Part shown: one piece after another, positions 58,950 through 64,000 of the stretch
How the letters are laid out: each line of letters begins with the position of its first letter
Numbering within the stretch: the stretch's first letter is position 1
Source: Epiperipatus broadwayi
Taxonomy: Eukaryota > Onychophora > Udeonychophora > Euonychophora > Peripatidae
Direction: 5' to 3'
NCBI GenBank assembly: GCA_028023455.1
Contig: JAQFVV010012529.1
Coordinates: 1,240,001-1,304,000, forward strand
DNA length: 64,000 nucleotides
Notes under the pieces: model-generated
Databases searched by the model: none
Seen by the model: only the letters and a program-made list of their open reading frames with translations
What the model was told of the DNA's origin: nothing
Made by a program: the position numbers and the translations under genes

Positions 58950-58988
58950 GCTTGAACTCTAGAGTAGTGTCTCTCTACCACTGTGCCA
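58950..58988 (-). mobile_element. tRNA-like SINE head, shortened
   Basis: Minus strand TGGCACAGTGGTAGAG (58973-58988, good box A) and GAGTTCAAGC (58950-58959, box B-like) separated by only 13 bases, so the anticodon arm is missing. Possibly a tRNA-derived SINE head distinct from the two families above. Confidence 0.4.
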
Positions 58989-58995
58989 AATCATA

Positions 58996-59559
58996 CTACT
59001 ACTTTGCAGTAGCATCTTGTTCTTTTTCACATATCCCTTCATCAAACTTAGAAGAGAAATAACCTTACAGAAAATATACAAAAAGGCTGTTAAGTGGGTT
59101 ACACTATTAACTCCAGATCTAGTTCGAATATCTAAAACTCTTTTCAAATCAAGATTTCCATTCTGAATGTTGAAGCAAGAATTATAATCCAAATTAATTA
59201 TGGCATAGAAACAGACTTCTTATGAAATTTCAAACATTTTTTCATCCAGATCCAAAAGTCAATGCAACTAAATTTGATCTTCCTGAGTATTACTTGAGTC
59301 TTATCAACAGATTCAGGGCAACATAGTTGCTATATGCATCTGCTTTACAAATGGAATTTAAAAACTATTGATCTAATGTTACTGTGGACAAATATAATGA
59401 CTATCAGATCTATGGCTACAATGACAGAATTGAAAGATTTGACAGTCACTAACAATTATATTTTCTAGTTGAAATTTACAAGTTTCTGTTATGATATTTT
59501 AAAAATTCATTATGTTAAATAAATAAATAAATGCAACCTACAAAAAATTTGATAATGAA
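58996..59559. other. Unassigned, possibly decayed coding
   Basis: Less AT-rich than average. The minus-strand open stretch 58959-59192 (VLDIRTRSGVNSVTHLTAFL) has no known motif. It may be 5' sequence of the LINE relic that follows. Confidence 0.35.
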
Positions 59560-60020
59560 TGTTCAAAAAAAGCTTTAAATAATTTTAGATTGAGATTGCA
59601 GATCAGTTTAAATATTTTAATAGCTTTTCATGTAAAAAATGGACTTGGATGTTGATATCTGGTATTTTCTGCATTAAGCGAATTAAAAGCAAAAGATTTG
59701 CATCATAATAATATAACTATGCCATCTAAATTTATTGCATATCAAGCTATTGTTTTATCAAAACTATTGTATGGAAATTTGACATCAACTTTCTATTAAT
59801 GTAAAAGAAACTGGAAATTTTTCATTTAAGAATTTTCAGTAATAGCAAAATCGTTAGGGTGGTCATGTTTTTTTATTTGTTAGATTTAATATTGAATATT
59901 TGAATTGGGCATGTGAAAGGGTAAAAATTAATGTACTTTCTAAAAAAAATATTTATGATGAGGTGAGCATGTTTTTTTGTTGTTGAAGAAGCAGATCCTG
60001 TTTATTATAAAAAATAAGTC
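59560..60020 (+). pseudogene. LINE relic, post-RT region
   Basis: Plus-strand reading LRLQISLNILIAFHVKNG, then ELKAKDLHHNNITMPSKFIA and YQAIVLSKLLYG (59740-59775), resembling the segment after the RT palm in RTE/CR1-like elements (family form TKxxVYxAxVLxxLLYGCETW). The remaining sequence to about 60010 could be the C-terminus. No catalytic residues present, and the evidence is limited to one stretch. Confidence 0.45.
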
Positions 60021-61379
60021 AACATCACTAAGGGAATGCACTATTTGTGACTTTCATTTGAAGGTATGATTGAGGCACAGTGATGAGATTTTATATTAAT
60101 AAAATTTTGTTGCAGAAGTTATAAGACAACATTGCAAGGATTAGCATGTGATGTATATGATATATTTGTGTGTATTAATTTGTTTGCTCATTTTTAATTT
60201 TTTAAAATTTTTGTCCTGTTTTTGCTCCGTATTCAAAGGCCATATTTATTTTCGAGTGATTTAATGAAGATATGCCGAAATACATATATCATACTGATAG
60301 TTTTGTAGTAACTTCATCTTGGGTTTCTTATATACACATATATTAGAATCTTGGTATGTGTATTCCAAAAAATGGGAAATGTTAAAATTTATTATATAAT
60401 TAGTTTTCAATTAAAAATTATATATTAATAAATATTTAGATCTGCATTTTTTTTTTTAAAAAAATCTGAATAATACTTAATATTTGAGATCTTAGTTTCT
60501 TAATGTACTTTATCATCTAAGATAAGATCAAAACTCTTGAAGTGAATTGGTTTGATAATAAATCTATATATTGTTTTGACTTGTAATTGTGATTCTAATG
60601 GGATTGGTGATCTAAACAATTAATCTTTCATTTTAAGTATGCTACTATTATCAAAATTTTAATTATTACAGGATATAAAAATATATACTCATTGATATAT
60701 AATATATACATGCATATTTTTTAAAAAAACTTAATTTGGAAAAAAATATTTTAAATTTCCGAGTTTAGAGGAATTTTTTATTTTGATTTATAAAACATTT
60801 AAATCTTTTGATTAGCTGTAATTTTAATAGCAGGATATCTTGTAAATGCTGATAGTAAGAGATTTTTTTTTTCTAATTATACAATGATACAAATTTTTTA
60901 ATTTTTAATGTAAATTTTTTATGGTGAATGAAAAGCTGGCTAACTTGGAAGACCAAATTATTTATTTTCAAGGCTGTTTTTTTTTTTTAAAAAATCTTTA
61001 ATACAGTATATCAATACCATACTGCAAGAATAAACTGCTTATTTCTGACACCAGGATCAAATACTATTAGCAACCATCTTTATCATGAAGTTTCTGTGAA
61101 AATGTTTTAGTTCATGTTAAACTTTTAAAGTTACCATAACAGTTCTGGGAAACATTAGGTTTCTTCTACACTTATCCCCCCCCCCCCCAAATTAATCCTC
61201 AGTTGGATTACTATATTTTGCAGTTGCAAACATATATACTTCTAGGTTTAATAATCATTATGAAAACAATTAAAATTAGTATTTTTAATAACATTTTGAA
61301 AATTTCATAATTATTTTCCCATTCAAGCTAATTTAGTTCTAATAATTTCAAAGGCTCTTTTTAAAATAGCAATGTTTTT
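60021..61379. other. AT-rich DNA, no gene seen
   Basis: Contains a poly-C run near 61177-61187 and several poly-T runs. No coding motif. Confidence 0.6.
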
Positions 61380-61690
61380 TCAACTGAACCAAGGTAATGC
61401 TCTAACCAATTGAGCTATGGCTTGGTTAGAGCATTACCTTAATATTCAATACTCAAGAATCTAAGGATTCGGGTTCGATTCTCCTGATAGTAATGTCACT
61501 GCTCAGGCCAGCAACACTTGAAGAAAAGTAAAGAATAATACCTATCGAAACTTGCATATACTAATCTGTGTGCTATTACTAACAGTTGAATGTATTTGGA
61601 ATATTTAAATAAAGTTAAATTTTTCTTAAGACATTCAATACTCATATTAGATGATGGAAATAGTCCAACATCTTTGAATTGTCTAGCACA
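61380..61690 (+). mobile_element. Second copy of the tRNA-derived SINE family, with fold-back head
   Basis: Matches the 13055-13630 SINE in opposite orientation: box B GGTTCGATTCT (61472-61482), GAATCTAAGGA, a GTCACTGCTCAGGCCAGCA segment, one unit of the 42-bp repeat, GTTGAATGTATTTGGAATAT, and the tail ATTAGATGATGGAAATAGTCC ending near 61670. The tRNA head is abnormal: 61391-61409 and 61422-61440 form a perfect 19-bp inverted repeat around a 12-base loop, so box A is present on the minus strand (TAGCTCAATTGG) but disrupted on the plus strand. Confidence 0.85.
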
Positions 61691-61769
61691 GTCAATATGA
61701 AGGAAAAAAATTTTTTGTTTGCATTTGTTGTGAACTATCATAATTTGCATATTTTAATATACACTTCAG

Positions 61770-64000
61770 TTTCTACACCAATGCAAGACTACCACCCATA
61801 ACTACATATTAGGCTTTAGCTCTGACTATGCCAAAATGACCATGGAGAAGGATTTTTAAAATCTTAGTGCATCCCTGAGGTGGAATTAACACCTTATTTT
61901 CAACTATTATTCAACTTTTGTTTATTGGTAGTTGTATGTTTCACAATGATTTCTGAAGACTTTTTCAAGCATTTACTGGGCCATTCATTTTTGATCCAAT
62001 TCATAAGCATCTGATAGTCTATATTGGTTTTAATCCAGAGTGCCATGGTTTTACTGTTAATCATTTTTGGTTCCAATAATCTACATACTTTATTCTTACC
62101 TTGCTTTTTTTTTTGTTAGGTACATGATATAAAGCTTCAATATATTTTATATATTTTTTTTCAATTGCATTTCATAATCATACCCTGAAAGCAGATTATA
62201 CCAGTAAATTATTTCAGAGCTTACATAATTTGGCACTGCCAATAGTGACCAGTGAAGTGTTATTACTTAAAATGGTTAGCCATATAAATATTGATGAAAT
62301 TTTTTGACAGCCAAAATTATTGCTAATATCTCCTTGTTCAGTTGGCTATATTTTTTTTTAGCATTTAATATTGTCCTGGATATGAATCCTGTTGAGCATT
62401 CATCATTTTCTGATGGCTGATTAAATGCTACTCCAATCCCATAATCTGATGAATCCATGTTAAAATTATATCCAAACTATTATCAGAATGAATCAATAAA
62501 TTTAAACTAAATGTTAACTATAGGTTTATTTTGTGAAAAGCATTCTCTTTTAGTTCCTTTCAAATCCAACATTGATCTTTCCATAGTAAATCACATAAGC
62601 ATGTGACCACATGTGCTTTACCTCTTAGGAAAATCACAAAAAATTTATTTGACATAGGAAAGTCACAATTATTTTATGTTCTTTAATCCCTGAGAATTCT
62701 CAATTGCTTTAATATTTTCTATGGCCTTATCCCTATATTTTTAAATAACATGACCCAGAAATTTAATTTCTTTTGCATGTTAAGTGCATTTTTAAAAATT
62801 CATTTTAGTCCAAATTTTGAGTCACTCCAAACATTGTGTCATTTATTATATATTTTTTTTGAATTAGCCATTACTAGAGTATCATCATTTCACTTAACAG
62901 TTCATTTATTTTCTCTTGAAAAATGTTATTTATTCTAAAGGAAAATGATTGTGTTGAACAACCTCATGAATTATAATAGTCAGCAGATTTTTTTTTTGAC
63001 ATTAGTATGTAGTGAAAAGCAGCATTCAAATCCAGTTTTGGGGAAAAAAAGTTGACCATACAAATTTGTTGACATTTGTTATACATTTGATGGTATAGAC
63101 TTTTATCAAGTCATTGTTAATTGTTATCTTATAGTCCCCATATATATGGATTTGTCTATTGGTTTTTGTAGTAATGGTCCATTTTGAATTTTCAATAGGG
63201 ATCAGCATCCTTTATTAAGATATCTTGCCCTTTGCATGAAAGATAGGTTCTGTGGTATTCTTTTTTTATTAAGATATCTTACCCTTTGCATGAAAGATAG
63301 GTTTTTTTTTTTTTTATTAAGATATCTTACCCTTTGCATGAAAGATAGGTTCTGTGGCCTATAATGAACAGACCCCCCTCCCTTTCAAAAGCTCAATCTC
63401 AGCAAGTACACTACTTTTTCCTTGTTCAAATCTAAATAATTTAGGTAACTTAGTTTGTATTTCCTTTTCAATATTGATTTTATTAATTTTACAAATTGTT
63501 ATGTCTAGGAAAACAAAGTATTATCTTCCTATTATGTAATTTATGTTGCTTTTTATAATAAATAATTTTTTCCAACAGTTATTAACCTCTGATCATTATT
63601 TTAATAAGCCAATAATGATGTTTAGTGGTTTAATAATGATGGATTTTCCATTTGTGTCTTTAATTCAGCTTTCACTAATTTAGGGCTATTTTTCATATCT
63701 TTACTTAATCTGGTCAAATCTTTTGAGGCATGAGAGATACCCAACTCTGTTAGATTTCCATTGCTGTGGATTTGTTACAGATTCATATTGTCATTGCTGA
63801 AGACTGTTCATGTTGCCTTGTTGATTACAATACCACATTCAATTTGCTAGCTTTACTCTTAAGGTTTTTTTTATTTTTATCTTCATTGTTTTCAGTATGA
63901 TAAATCTTGACTAGGTGGCATATCTTTCCACAATTTATTCCTCACACTTTTCCAATTGCACTCTCATGCTACAAGCCCAAATTTTCCATAACAGTGACAT
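61770..64000 (-). pseudogene. Ty3/gypsy pol relic (gag end to integrase), runs off the window
   Basis: A second, older and unrelated gypsy element. Reading 5' to 3' on the minus strand: a possible zinc knuckle remnant (INCGKICHLVKIYH) near 63930, a protease end near 63530-63570 (NYIIGR), LPKLFRFEQGKSS at about 63400-63450, RT start IPIENSKWT and YGDYKITINNDL (63100-63200), RNase H MDSSDYGIGVAF, SRTILNAKKKYSQLNKEILA and VKKFHQYLYG (62276-62458), and integrase zinc-binding VLIPPQGCTK plus LHGHFGIVRAKA (about 61800-61900). Many stops and frameshifts. No LTR is visible in the window. Confidence 0.85.
63211..63358. repeat. Three-copy ~50-bp tandem repeat in the gypsy relic
   Basis: TTTATTAAGATATCTT followed by CCCTTTGCATGAAAGATAGG begins at 63211, 63265 and 63313. 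Copies are nearly identical apart from spacer length (poly-T). It interrupts the RT N-terminal region. Confidence 0.93.

Overview
This is a very AT-rich eukaryotic (animal) genomic window dominated by degraded mobile elements. No complete host gene, rRNA gene or intact tRNA gene could be recognised. The mix of elements is typical of an invertebrate: a Penelope-like element, APE-type non-LTR retrotransposons of the RTE kind, Ty3/gypsy elements, pogo/Tigger-like and hAT transposons, and an IS1595/Merlin-like transposase. Two TATA boxes sit 29 bases upstream of arthropod-style TCAGT/TCAGA initiators. An arthropod is the best guess, but this is inference and no species is claimed.

Layout. 1-1640: Penelope-like relic (RT thumb and GIY-YIG endonuclease) plus three imperfect repeat copies. 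1645-2535: pogo/Tigger-like transposase relic. 4236-4362: candidate host exon on the minus strand. 5392-7120: ZBED5-like hAT relic. 8045-10853: RTE-type LINE. 13055-13630: tRNA-derived SINE with a 14-bp target duplication and inverted ends. 13631-16430: second RTE-type LINE. 17594-17945: TATA/initiator promoter and exon-like leader. 18641-19295: inverted-repeat unit with a Cys-rich relic. 21116-29562: a near full-length Ty3/gypsy element on the minus strand, with long LTRs, a gag/protease -1 slippery site, and a pol broken by a 229-bp tandem duplication. 31239-33675: TIR element with the N-terminal half of a Merlin-like transposase and a higher-order minisatellite. 33777-36785: 5'-truncated L1/Tx1-like LINE with a poly(A) tail. 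40815-41090: TATA/initiator promoter and small ORF. 43583-45081: TIR element with nested hairpins. 45564-46060: MITE with a perfect 8-bp target duplication. 46364-46560: hAT C-terminus relic. 47864-48785: internally deleted hAT with TIRs and target duplication. 56200-57755 and 59560-60020: further LINE relics. 57985-58090 and 58950-58990: tRNA-like SINE pieces. 61380-61690: second copy of the SINE family, with a 19-bp palindrome. 61770-64000: Ty3/gypsy pol relic running off the end.

Nearly every coding feature carries stops, frameshifts or truncations, so these are fossils rather than working genes. The most intact unit is the gypsy element: its two LTRs differ by only about 2-3% by rough hand count, so it is the youngest insertion that can be dated here. 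The unusual structures (nested hairpins, higher-order arrays, SINE fold-back, PBS-like motif inside the LTR) are listed as findings. I did not find convincing evidence of a new multi-gene system.
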